Source of the DNA: Pseudoteredinibacter isoporae
Lineage (GTDB): Bacteria; Pseudomonadota; Gammaproteobacteria; Pseudomonadales; Cellvibrionaceae
Assembly (NCBI RefSeq): GCF_011602085.1
Contig: NZ_JAAONY010000001.1
Span: 1,674,001-1,738,000, forward strand
Direction of reading: 5' to 3'
Length of the DNA: 64,000 nucleotides
In this document: piece after piece, positions 49,101-55,459 of the stretch
Numbering within the stretch: position 1 is the first letter of the stretch
How the letters are laid out: every line of letters starts with the position of its first letter
The notes under the pieces: model-generated
Told to the model about the DNA's origin: nothing
Database searches by the model: none
The model's input: only the letters and a program-made list of their open reading frames with translations
Made by a program: the position numbers and the translations under genes

Positions 49101-52100
49101 CGGTTGATGAAGGCGTAGATGCGGTATTCGGCGTTGTGGTCGGTAGTGCCGCTGCGGGTTCAACCTTAACGCTCACGTTGACCGATGGCACCGCCGGAAG
49201 CCCACTGGATTACAACGACGGCCAATTCCAATATCGCGAAGCCGGTACCAGCACTTGGATCGATGTGCCTGCCAATGGGCAAATCACTTTAACCAACGGT
49301 GGTAATCAAACGTTAGATGTTCGCACTAACACGCTCACCGATGATCTGGATGAGCCAACCGAAAGCTTCACCCTAACTGCCGATTTAAATAGCAACGGCA
49401 CTAACGTCAGCGATGTCGGCAACGGTTTTATTAATGATTTGAATACGCCGACTGTAAACGTTGGCCAGCCCAACACCGGCACGGGTGATGTCACGGTTGA
49501 TGAAGGCGTAGATGCCGTATTCGGTGTGGTTGTTGGTAGCGCGGCAGCGGGTTCAACTTTGACTTTAACACTAACCGATGGCACCGCCGGGAGTCCGCTA
49601 GATTACAACGACGGCCAATTCCAGTACCGCGAAGCCGGTACCAGCACTTGGATTGATGTGCCTGCCAATGGGCAAATCACTTTAACCAACGGTGGTAATC
49701 AAACGTTAGATGTTCGCACTAACACGCTCACCGATGATCTGGATGAGCCAACCGAAAGCTTCACATTGACTGCTGATTTAAACAGCAACGGCACTAACGT
49801 TAGTGACGTGGGCAACGGTTTTATTAATGATTTGAATACGCCGACTGTAAACGTTGGCCAGCCAAATACTGGCACGGGTGATGTTACGGTCGATGAAGGT
49901 GTAGATGCTGTATTCGGTGTAGTTGTTGGTAGCGCAGCGGCAGGCTCAACGCTAACGCTTACATTAACGGACGGTACTGCTGGAAGCCCACTGGACTACA
50001 ACGACGGCCAATTCCAATATCGTGAAGCTGGCAGCAGTACCTGGATCGACGTGCCAGCCAACGGACAAATCACTTTAACCAATGGTGGAAATCAAACGTT
50101 AGATGTTCGCACTAACACGCTCACCGATGATTTGGATGAGCCAACCGAAAACTTCACTCTGACTGCAGATCTGAATAGCAACGGTACTAATGTCAGCGAT
50201 GTGGGTAACGGCTTTATTAACGATATTAATACTCCAACCATTAATGTCGGTCAGCCCAATACGGGAACAGGTGATGTTACGGTAGATGAAGGTGATAACG
50301 CGATCTTTGCCGTTGTTGTTGGTGATGCTGCACCGAATAGCCAGGTTGAGCTCTCGCTGATTTCCGGCACTGCTGACAGCCCTGCGGATTTTAATGCGAC
50401 TCTATTTGAGTATCGTCTGGGTGATAGCGGCCCTTGGTTGACAGTGCCTGCGAACGGTATTGTTGACTTGCCGGCTGGTGGTGATCAGTTAATTCAGGTT
50501 CGCACCGATACGGTTGCGGATACCATTGATGAACCCGATGAAAACTTTACCCTGCGCGCAGAACTGGTGAGTAATGGCAGCAATATTGTTGATACCGGAT
50601 TGGGGACTATTCTCGATAACGATGAAGCTCCCAACAATTTGCAAGTTACTGCCGCCACCGTTTCAGAAGAGGGTATTGCTCCGGATGGGCTGCCGGATAA
50701 CGTCGGCAGTCCTAGTGACACTACCGATTCTGCCACCGCAACGGGTAGCATCAGTTTTGATGATGCTGGCGATAATAATCCCTTCAGCTTTACGTTGACC
50801 GGGCCCAGCGGTGTTACCTCGGGCGGCAATGCGGTTACCTGGAGTTATGACAGTGGCAGTGGAACATTAACAGGCAGCTATAACGATGGAGGTACGCCTG
50901 TAAACGTTGCCACGGTGGTTTTAGGAAGTTTAAGCAGCAGCGCTGGCAGCCACAGCATGGATTACACGGTGACCTTTGAGCGCGCTATTGATCACCCTGG
51001 TGTAGATCAGGAAGATGTTCTGGACCTGCAATTTGGCATCACAGTTGATGATGGCGTGAACCCGGTTGCCAACAGTAACTTCACTGTTTCTGTCGAGGAT
51101 GACTCTCCTCAGGTTGAAGATGTCACTCGCCAGATTGATGTGCCTCCCGCACAAACCAATCTAATGATTGTTCTGGACATTTCAGGAAGTATGGCCGGCA
51201 GCAATCTTGCGTTGGCGAAGGATGCCATTAATCGATTGATTGATACCTATGAAGCGAATGGCGATGTGAGAGTAACGGTTATCACCTTCGATACCTCGGC
51301 CGATATTGAACTGCCTTATTGGCAAAGTTCATCGACAGCCAAAGATGATGTGGATGCGTTAACAGCAGGGGGCTGGACCAACTACGATGGTGCGTTGGCA
51401 CTTGCACAAACCGCCTTTGATTCCGCGAACAACGGTAATATGTTGCCCAATGCGAAAAACGTTTTGTACTTCTTGTCCGATGGTGAACCAACTGCGGCAG
51501 ATGGTAATACTTCTGTGCTGGCGAATTCCCCCATCGTGACCCAGGGCAGCAATCCAGGCCATCTCGATTTCGGTATTCAAGCGGCGGAAGAAAGCGCGTG
51601 GATTACCTTTCTGAATAACAATGATGTCGATGCGTTCTCATTTGGTATGGGCCCGGGCCCAAGTCTGGCCAGTCTGAATCCCATAGCTTATGACGGTGAG
51701 AATGGCAGCGATAAAAATGCCATTCAGGTGGACGATCTGAATGACCTCGACGATGCATTGCAAAGCACAGTCGAAATTCCTCAGGTGCAGGGCAATTTGC
51801 TAGGCAACCTGGGTGGCCAGTTTGGTGCCGATGGCGGTGTTATTCTGGAGTTTATCGATCGACGCGATACCCCCAACGATACCAGCGACGATGTGCTTTA
51901 CCGTTACAATCGAATTACGGATCAGATCACAAATACCAGTACCGGTGCTGTTACCAATGGACAAAATCTGGTGATCACCACGGCTCTTGGCGCAACGCTG
52001 ACGGTTGATATGGTGTCAGGGGATTATTCTTACGATGCCAACTATCAAATCACAAATAACGTGAGCGAATATTTTGGTTTCCGTTTGCACGATACGGATG

Positions 52101-52588
52101 GCGATGTGTCGATTAACAGCGATCCTGGTGCGCAAGATCCAAATAACGCCATGTTGACATTCAATGTGGTGAGAGAAAGCAGCGGCAGTAGCCCATTGAG
52201 AATTGTTCGAGGAGACCCACAAACAGCCAGCGAGGATGAAAGCCTTGTAATGGCTTCAAGCCTGGATGGCCTGATGACGCCTTCGGCCTCATTGTTTAGC
52301 GAACAGGGCTTCATGCAAGATTTTGAGATTCCTCAACTGGCGCTGCAATCGATCGATATGCAGAACTTTGAAGTTCCGGTCAGCCTGGAGTTTGGTGATA
52401 TTCTGGAGAGCCTTGCACCGGAAAGCCTGGAACAATGGTTGACCGACAGCACCATGGAAACTGCGGCTCAACGTCAGATTCAGGAGGTGGATCCCGCTGA
52501 ACAGGCGGCGAATGATGTGTATGATTTTTATGTGCATGAATCAGCCATCAACAATGCGATTATGCAGGATGAGATAGCGCTGTTTTAA
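43133..52588 (+). CDS. Giant LapA-type surface adhesin with vWA domain
   Basis: A 3,151-residue secreted adhesin. Order: N-terminal retention module (residues 1-135; VIGLKGDVSIQRSGE, then GDTIKTGVDAAVVIRFSNG) with a LapG-type cleavage motif TAAG at 136-139; a Gly/Asp-rich linker; five VCBS/cadherin-like domains (to about 810); two divergent and then ten nearly identical 131-residue Calx-beta-like repeats plus a divergent last one (to about residue 2490); a T1SS-143-type domain; a von Willebrand A domain with intact MIDAS (DISGS, D2682) and DALTAGGWTNYDGAL; and a C-terminal region without RTX nonapeptides. The organisation is that of type I-secreted adhesins held on the outer membrane by the retention module and released by LapG when c-di-GMP is low. 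No lapBCE, lapD or lapG gene is in the window. Start: ATG 43133 has AGGA; the earlier in-frame TTG does not. Confidence 0.9.
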   Translation: MVENNSTSTSFLSAQEGSTGPAYEVSADAQVIGLKGDVSIQRSGEQSSQTLNNNDLVAIGDTIKTGVDAAVVIRFSNGSLLTLGHEQSAKIDAAMIRLLQDDSVQQVAEAIEEIDFAKLEEGLAQGLNLEELLPATAAGPGTGGGGNGSSVGTGVRFELTGDETIPTAGFGTGTFGNGLADGTPENGITDTAPEAADDNDEVSSLSVATGNVVTGIDSGGDANTLDGNVDDSGPNGFGDIIVVGVALGDTQTPLNDGSGVGVTLESDRGTLVLNSDGSYTYTPNRTATGTDVFTYTIVDNDDDLSTATLSIAIDATPDLQVPNNDDNPDTPEGNAQAQALGTAVFEAALTDGTGELSDGDGGNNSDPREETSGSIRYFQGDDEGTVTIGGVVVAVNGVLQTSTVNGNFGVLEITSVTDTEITYNYRLNDAVDHSAGPVTENFSVSVSDNDGNAADDASANLQIRIIDDSPIANSQSDSIDGSLQATGNVLTGIDIPSGDSNSTDGVADVVGADDPGFVASVAAGDQATASGGVGVAVSSDKGTLILQADGSYTYTANPGVFGEDIFTYVLSDADGSTESATLTINVDAANTLADNDESASGLQGATISGNVLDNSSNPDGPEDASVASFSIPGDTTQYQPGDTAIISGIGSITIAASGTYTFVPLPGFAGTVPSISYTVTDSLNVVDSDLNLTVIDPLVPPIAVSDVVSSATPGSTVTISVLSNDSDPDGFLVASSVVISGAPGNGKTLDVSGQGVWQVQPNGTITFTPEVGFVGNPNPITYSVNDNDGLAASAQVTVNYQVNVVVDDITVSEGDNAVFSIQVSNAEANSVINLSLQDGTGANAANAPADYNASLLEYSLDNGASWQSLPASGDVNLPSGGSPLILLRTDTVIDNLDENSEVFDLSVSLSSGSDVVNDSAQATILDGDVPNVAVAGQTVNEGVNIEFQVQVQNAAANSTVTLSLNDGQGADAAVQGVDFNTGLYQYRLSVSDPWQDVPAGGVINLPTGGNQTIFVQTNTVIDALDENLENLSLAAELNSNGAIANGSAQGFITDINTPTVNVGQPNTGTGDVTVDEGDDAVFGVVVGNAAVGSVLTLTLTDDTANSPLDYNDGQFQYREAGTSTWIDVPANGQITLTGGGNQTLDVRTNTLTDNLDEPTERFTLNADLNSNGTNVSDVGNGFINDTNTPTVNVGQPNTGTGDVTVDEGVDAVFGVVVGNAAAGAILTLTLTDGTAGSPLDYNDGQFQYREAGTSTWIDVPANGQITLGNGGNQILDVRTNTLVDALDEPTESFTLTADLNSAGSNVSDVGNGFINDTNTPTVNVGQPNTGTGDVTVDEGIDAVFGVVVGNAATGAILTLTLTDGTAGSPLDYNDGQFQYREAGTSTWIDVPANGQITLTNGGNQTLDVRTNTLVDALDESTESFTLTADLNSNGTNVSDVGNGFINDLNTPTVNVGQPNTGTGDVTVDEGVDAVFGVVVGSAAAGSTLTLTLTDGTAGSPLDYNDGQFQYREAGTSTWIDVPANGQITLTNGGDQTLDVRTNTLVDALDEPTESFTLTADLNSNGTNVSDVGNGFINDLNTPTVNVGQPNTGTGDVTVDEGVDAVFGVVVGSAAAGSTLTLTLTDGSAGSPLDYNDGQFQYREAGTSTWIDVPANGQITLTNGGNQTLDVRTNTLVDALDEPTESFTLTADLNSNGTNVSDVGNGFINDLNTPTVNVGQPNTGTGDVTVDEGVDAVFGVVVGSAAAGSTLTLTLTDGTAGSPLDYNDGQFQYREAGTSTWIDVPANGQITLTNGGDQTLDVRTNTLVDALDEPTESFTLTADLNSNGTNVSDVGNGFINDLNTPTVNVGQPNTGTGDVTVDEGVDAVFGVVVGSAAAGSTLTLTLTDGTAGSPLDYNDGQFQYREAGTSTWIDVPANGQITLSNGGNQTLDVRTNTLTDDLDEPTESFTLTADLNSNGTNVSDVGNGFINDLNTPTVNVGQPNTGTGDVTVDEGVDAVFGVVVGSAAAGSTLTLTLTDGTAGSPLDYNDGQFQYREAGTSTWIDVPANGQITLTNGGNQTLDVRTNTLTDDLDEPTESFTLTADLNSNGTNVSDVGNGFINDLNTPTVNVGQPNTGTGDVTVDEGVDAVFGVVVGSAAAGSTLTLTLTDGTAGSPLDYNDGQFQYREAGTSTWIDVPANGQITLTNGGNQTLDVRTNTLTDDLDEPTESFTLTADLNSNGTNVSDVGNGFINDLNTPTVNVGQPNTGTGDVTVDEGVDAVFGVVVGSAAAGSTLTLTLTDGTAGSPLDYNDGQFQYREAGSSTWIDVPANGQITLTNGGNQTLDVRTNTLTDDLDEPTENFTLTADLNSNGTNVSDVGNGFINDINTPTINVGQPNTGTGDVTVDEGDNAIFAVVVGDAAPNSQVELSLISGTADSPADFNATLFEYRLGDSGPWLTVPANGIVDLPAGGDQLIQVRTDTVADTIDEPDENFTLRAELVSNGSNIVDTGLGTILDNDEAPNNLQVTAATVSEEGIAPDGLPDNVGSPSDTTDSATATGSISFDDAGDNNPFSFTLTGPSGVTSGGNAVTWSYDSGSGTLTGSYNDGGTPVNVATVVLGSLSSSAGSHSMDYTVTFERAIDHPGVDQEDVLDLQFGITVDDGVNPVANSNFTVSVEDDSPQVEDVTRQIDVPPAQTNLMIVLDISGSMAGSNLALAKDAINRLIDTYEANGDVRVTVITFDTSADIELPYWQSSSTAKDDVDALTAGGWTNYDGALALAQTAFDSANNGNMLPNAKNVLYFLSDGEPTAADGNTSVLANSPIVTQGSNPGHLDFGIQAAEESAWITFLNNNDVDAFSFGMGPGPSLASLNPIAYDGENGSDKNAIQVDDLNDLDDALQSTVEIPQVQGNLLGNLGGQFGADGGVILEFIDRRDTPNDTSDDVLYRYNRITDQITNTSTGAVTNGQNLVITTALGATLTVDMVSGDYSYDANYQITNNVSEYFGFRLHDTDGDVSINSDPGAQDPNNAMLTFNVVRESSGSSPLRIVRGDPQTASEDESLVMASSLDGLMTPSASLFSEQGFMQDFEIPQLALQSIDMQNFEVPVSLEFGDILESLAPESLEQWLTDSTMETAAQRQIQEVDPAEQAANDVYDFYVHESAINNAIMQDEIALF
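43538..43549 (+). other. LapG-type dialanine cleavage site in the adhesin
   Basis: Encodes TAAG (adhesin residues 136-139), right after the retention module, the position and sequence of the LapG site in P. fluorescens LapA. Confidence 0.65.
46298..50227 (+). repeat. Ten tandem 393-bp repeats inside the adhesin gene
   Basis: Ten copies, each 131 codons and beginning NTPTVNVGQPNTGTGDVTVD, follow without spacers from 46298 (starts at 46298, 46691, 47084, 47477, 47870, 48263, 48656, 49049, 49442 and 49835). An eleventh, more divergent copy starts at 50228 and two older ones lie before the array. Copies are almost the same at protein level and share synonymous variants in mosaic patterns. Each unit is a Calx-beta-like extender domain ending in a FINDL/T linker. 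Confidence 0.95.
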
Positions 52589-52611
52589 TTGCCCTATAAT
52601 CACAAGTAATT

Positions 52612-52647
52612 AGCCGGAGAAACAGCGAGTTTCCCCGGCTTTTTATT
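52612..52647 (+). terminator. Adhesin terminator
   Basis: AGCCGG and CCGGCT arms, extended by GAAAC/GTTTC with a small bulge, followed by TTTTTATT, 23 bp after the adhesin stop. Confidence 0.85.
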
Positions 52648-52677
52648 GCCTCTTGTGCCAGGCCGTCAAAACACCCT

Positions 52678-52696
52678 GTATTCAGGAACTGAATAC
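52678..52696. promoter_or_regulatory. Perfect palindrome upstream of the region 1.1-like gene
   Basis: GTATTCAG-GAA-CTGAATAC, 8-bp arms with a 3-bp centre, 112 bp before the ATG of the small sigma region 1.1-like gene. It looks like a dimeric regulator operator. Confidence 0.5.
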
Positions 52697-52808
52697 TGCA
52701 TTATGACAAAACGCTTTTTGAATGATCACAAATCTATGGTTCGGCAGTTGATTGATGAAGCCTGAGTAAATTATCGTCTAGAACACACAATTATTGGACC
52801 TGTTATAT

Positions 52809-52979
52809 ATGGACAGTATTCCAGAGTTATTTGAGTTAACCAGAAAAAATGAATGTCTGGACTATGAAGAACTTATGGACGTTATGGAGCGCGAGGGGCT
52901 TTCAATAGAGCATATCAATGTACTTATTGAGATGTTGAGAGATTCCGGTGTTAAAGTCCGAGGTAAGGGCAAAGACTAA
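52809..52979 (+). CDS. Stand-alone sigma-70 region 1.1-like small protein
   Basis: A 56-residue protein whose whole length resembles sigma-70 region 1.1, the N-terminal autoinhibitory domain of primary sigma factors: residues about 16-50 read LDYEELMDVMEREGLSIEHI then NVLIEMLRDSGVKV, matching the family pattern LTY.E....LP....S.E.I..I...L...GI.V of PF03979-type domains. It ends in a short basic tail. It has no sigma region 2-4, no signal peptide and no membrane segment. ATG 52809 (a GGA is 8 bases upstream) is more credible than the TTG five codons earlier. In full-length sigma the domain occupies the DNA channel of RNA polymerase, so a free copy could compete there; this is inference. It is convergent with a TetR gene. 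Confidence 0.65.
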   Translation: MDSIPELFELTRKNECLDYEELMDVMEREGLSIEHINVLIEMLRDSGVKVRGKGKD

Positions 52980-53011
52980 ACGCCGCTTAACTCTGGGCCT
53001 ATCATCAAACT

Positions 53012-53737
53012 TTATAAGTGGCCTTCCAAGCGCTCAGCAACACGCTCCAATCTTTCACAAATTTCCAGCTCTCGACGGTTCTGGTGTTCATGGCCTCTCA
53101 CTTTCATGCTCTCCCAAATTGGTTGGCATAGCGTCTTTGCATACTGCCTGAGCTTGCGATCACTCAATTGATTTTCCCCGGGTTCCAATTGGGCGAGTAA
53201 ACTTCGTACGCCGTATTCCATACTACCAAAGAACAAATCCCGCATCGCGCTGAGTTTGATGTCTTTGCGCAGTTCTTTGCGGGCGATACCTTCTCGGATG
53301 ATGCGATCGAAGAGGCGGGTATAGCTTTTGCTGTGCTTAAAAATGCTGGAGTTTTGGTAGTCCAGGTAGAAATTAAAATGTTCGCTGAAATAGACGGCGA
53401 GAAGACGCATTAAGAGAAAGTTGTCCGCGGCAATCATGCGAATATGGTTTTTCGCGAGGAAATTAAACTGATCGAGGCTGTTGTGCCTCTCGTGCAGCCC
53501 GTCCTGAGCTGTTTCGGTCAGTCGTTCATAGAAACCTTTGATGATCTCTTCGAGCAGGGCATTTTTACTTTCAAAATAGTTGAATACCGTACCTTCAGAA
53601 ACACCAGCGGCTTTAGCGATTTGTCGAGTGCTGCTGTGGTGATAACCCTGTTCAGAGAACAGCTGAGTGGCAGCTTGCAATATTTTCTGCCCTCTCTCTT
53701 GTTGACGGCTTAGAGGCTTGGAGCTACGGCTGTTCAT
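53012..53737 (-). CDS. TetR-family transcriptional regulator
   Basis: A 241-residue TetR protein: helix-turn-helix at residues about 15-60 (ILQAATQLFSEQGYHHSSTR, QIAKAAGVSEGTVFNYFESK), then an all-helical ligand-binding domain with no recognised signature. Divergent from an acyl-CoA dehydrogenase gene, with a perfect palindrome next to that gene. By analogy with FadR/PsrA-type TetR proteins it may respond to an acyl-CoA or fatty acid; this is inference from context. Confidence 0.9.
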   Translation of the reverse strand: MNSRSSKPLSRQQERGQKILQAATQLFSEQGYHHSSTRQIAKAAGVSEGTVFNYFESKNALLEEIIKGFYERLTETAQDGLHERHNSLDQFNFLAKNHIRMIAADNFLLMRLLAVYFSEHFNFYLDYQNSSIFKHSKSYTRLFDRIIREGIARKELRKDIKLSAMRDLFFGSMEYGVRSLLAQLEPGENQLSDRKLRQYAKTLCQPIWESMKVRGHEHQNRRELEICERLERVAERLEGHL

Positions 53738-53949
53738 ATCTTACCTGGCTTTGAGTTCAGTCTGTGGTGCGTAATTCGCTTGCTTTTTGGCGTAAACCGC
53801 AGCAGCTTGGCGTGTTGGGGTAGAGCTTACTTGACCCTGAGCAATGCTTCAATATATTGTTGCATTACTCAATTATTGTTATGCAGCAGCTAATATAAAG
53901 CAACTAACGATTGTATTCCTGTGGGTTGTTCCATAGACGAAATGCAATC

Positions 53950-53965
53950 ATGTCATCCATGACAT
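53950..53965. promoter_or_regulatory. Perfect palindrome upstream of the acyl-CoA dehydrogenase gene
   Basis: ATGTCAT-CC-ATGACAT, 7-bp arms, ending 29 bp before the dehydrogenase ATG. It is the best candidate operator for the divergent TetR protein. Confidence 0.6.
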
Positions 53966-53994
53966 AAGAGTGGTTGCCAAGCAGGAGAGGGCCG

Positions 53995-55140
53995 ATGATT
54001 TTTACCGCAGAGCATGAGCAGCTCAGAGAAACCGTACAGCGCTTTGTCCGGGATGAAATTAACCCCCATGTAGATGACTGGGAGAAGGACGGTATATTTC
54101 CGGCCAGGGTGCTCTACAAAAAAGCGGCGGAGCTGGGCCTCTTGGGCATTAATAAACCCGAAGAGTATGGTGGCCTTGGCCTGGATTACAGCTTTCAGGC
54201 TATCTTTGCTGAAGAAATAGGTCGTGCCGATCACATGAGTTCCCCACTGGGCCTTGGGGTCCATACCACCATGGCAACACCGGCGTTGACCAACTTTGGT
54301 AGTCATGAACTGAAACAGGAATTTCTGGCACCCGCCATCGCAGGAGAGCGTGTGGCCTGCATTGCGGTGAGCGAGCCCAGCGCGGGTTCAGATGTGGCTC
54401 AATTAAAAACCCAGGCCAAACAGCAGGCTGATGATTATGTGATTAATGGCACAAAAATGTGGATCACCAATTCCACGCAATCGGATTTTATTTGTTTGCT
54501 GGCCAATACTTCGGAAGGGCCGGTTCATAAAAACAAATCACTGATTATTGTGCCGAGCGATACGCCGGGAATCAGCTTTTCAAAACCTCTCGAAAAACTG
54601 GGCATGCACGCCTCCGATACAGCTCAAATATTTTTTGACAATGTTAAAGTGCCAGTTCGGCACCGCATCGGGGACGAGGGTAAAGGTTTCTTTTATCAAA
54701 TGCAGCAGTTTCAGGAAGAGCGGCTTTGGTGTGCCTTGAGTTGTTTAAAAGTCTTTGAAAACTGCATTGATAAAACCATTGAATACACCCGTGATCGGCA
54801 TATTTTTGGTGCGCCGGTACTGCATAATCAATCCATTCACTATCATTTGGCGGAGTTGCAAGCCGAGGTAGAGTTATTACGTTCGCTCTGTTACGACGCT
54901 GTGGAAAAGATAATGCATGGTGAAGATGTGACGCGTTTAGCAACCATAGCCAAATTTAAACTCGGCAAACTGACGCAAACCATCCCCAATGACTGTCTTC
55001 AGTATTGGGGGGGGATGGGCTTTATGTGGGATAACTTTGTCGCGCGCGTGTACAGAGACATTCGTGCGGCCGCAATTGGAGGCGGTTCCGATGAAACCAT
55101 GTTGGCGGTATTGTCCAAGTTGATGGGAACCCATCCCTGA
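53995..55140 (+). CDS. Acyl-CoA dehydrogenase
   Basis: A 381-residue flavoenzyme of the acyl-CoA dehydrogenase family. Regions: FTAEHEQLRETVQRFVRDEI, the FAD/substrate block ACIAVSEPSAGSDVAQLKT and MWITNSTQSDF, TIEYTRDRHIFGAPV, and the C-terminal QYWGGMGFMWDNFVARVYRD IRAAAIGGGSDE. The catalytic Glu is likely in the GGGSDE segment, as in the long-chain subgroup, but I cannot assign it surely. It oxidises acyl-CoA to enoyl-CoA in fatty or branched acid degradation. ATG 53995 follows GGAGAG. Regulated, by position, by the divergent TetR. Confidence 0.92.
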   Translation: MIFTAEHEQLRETVQRFVRDEINPHVDDWEKDGIFPARVLYKKAAELGLLGINKPEEYGGLGLDYSFQAIFAEEIGRADHMSSPLGLGVHTTMATPALTNFGSHELKQEFLAPAIAGERVACIAVSEPSAGSDVAQLKTQAKQQADDYVINGTKMWITNSTQSDFICLLANTSEGPVHKNKSLIIVPSDTPGISFSKPLEKLGMHASDTAQIFFDNVKVPVRHRIGDEGKGFFYQMQQFQEERLWCALSCLKVFENCIDKTIEYTRDRHIFGAPVLHNQSIHYHLAELQAEVELLRSLCYDAVEKIMHGEDVTRLATIAKFKLGKLTQTIPNDCLQYWGGMGFMWDNFVARVYRDIRAAAIGGGSDETMLAVLSKLMGTHP

Positions 55141-55459
55141 ACAATCAATGGCGTTGCTGGAATGCTTTGTGCCAGTAACGCTGTTTATCCTTCCCGTTCC
55201 CCTTCCATTATTTGTCCAATATCTTGCGGTCAACGAATGTCATTGAATGCATTTTGAATGTTGTCAATGGTTGAATTCCACACAAAAGTACTAGTTCTTT
55301 TGTGTGGTAATTGCCCAAGCTGATCAAAATAGTTTCTCCCGAAACATTTCTGACTTTTTTCTGAAACCTTGGCGTTGTGTAAGCGTAACAATGCGCTGCT
55401 AGTGTTACGCCGAAATTACTCAGCATAAAACAATCAGGATTTTATCTTGGAGGATTTCG
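55141..55459. other. Intergenic region before the phosphatase module, with a perfect hairpin
   Basis: 319 bp without a gene. Contents: a stem-loop after the dehydrogenase gene (arms GCGTTGCTGG and CCAGTAACGC, 55151-55180, a likely weak terminator); a perfect 11-bp hairpin CCACACAAAAG/CTTTTGTGTGG with loop TACTAGTT (55278-55307) extended by AATT on both sides; an 11-bp-spaced direct repeat TTCTGAC/TTCTGAA (55348-55365); and an inverted repeat GCGTAACA/TGTTACGC with a 12-bp centre (55383-55410). Confidence 0.55.

Noticed and set aside
46555-49584. Regularly spaced antisense frames of about 92 codons in the adhesin repeats
   Set aside because: They recur exactly every 393 bp because the repeat unit is antisense-open; no start context or independent coding signal.
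52703-52765. Twenty-codon frame (MTKRFLNDHK...) just before the region 1.1-like gene
   Set aside because: No ribosome-binding site at a proper distance and no hairpin or attenuator partner; too short to support.
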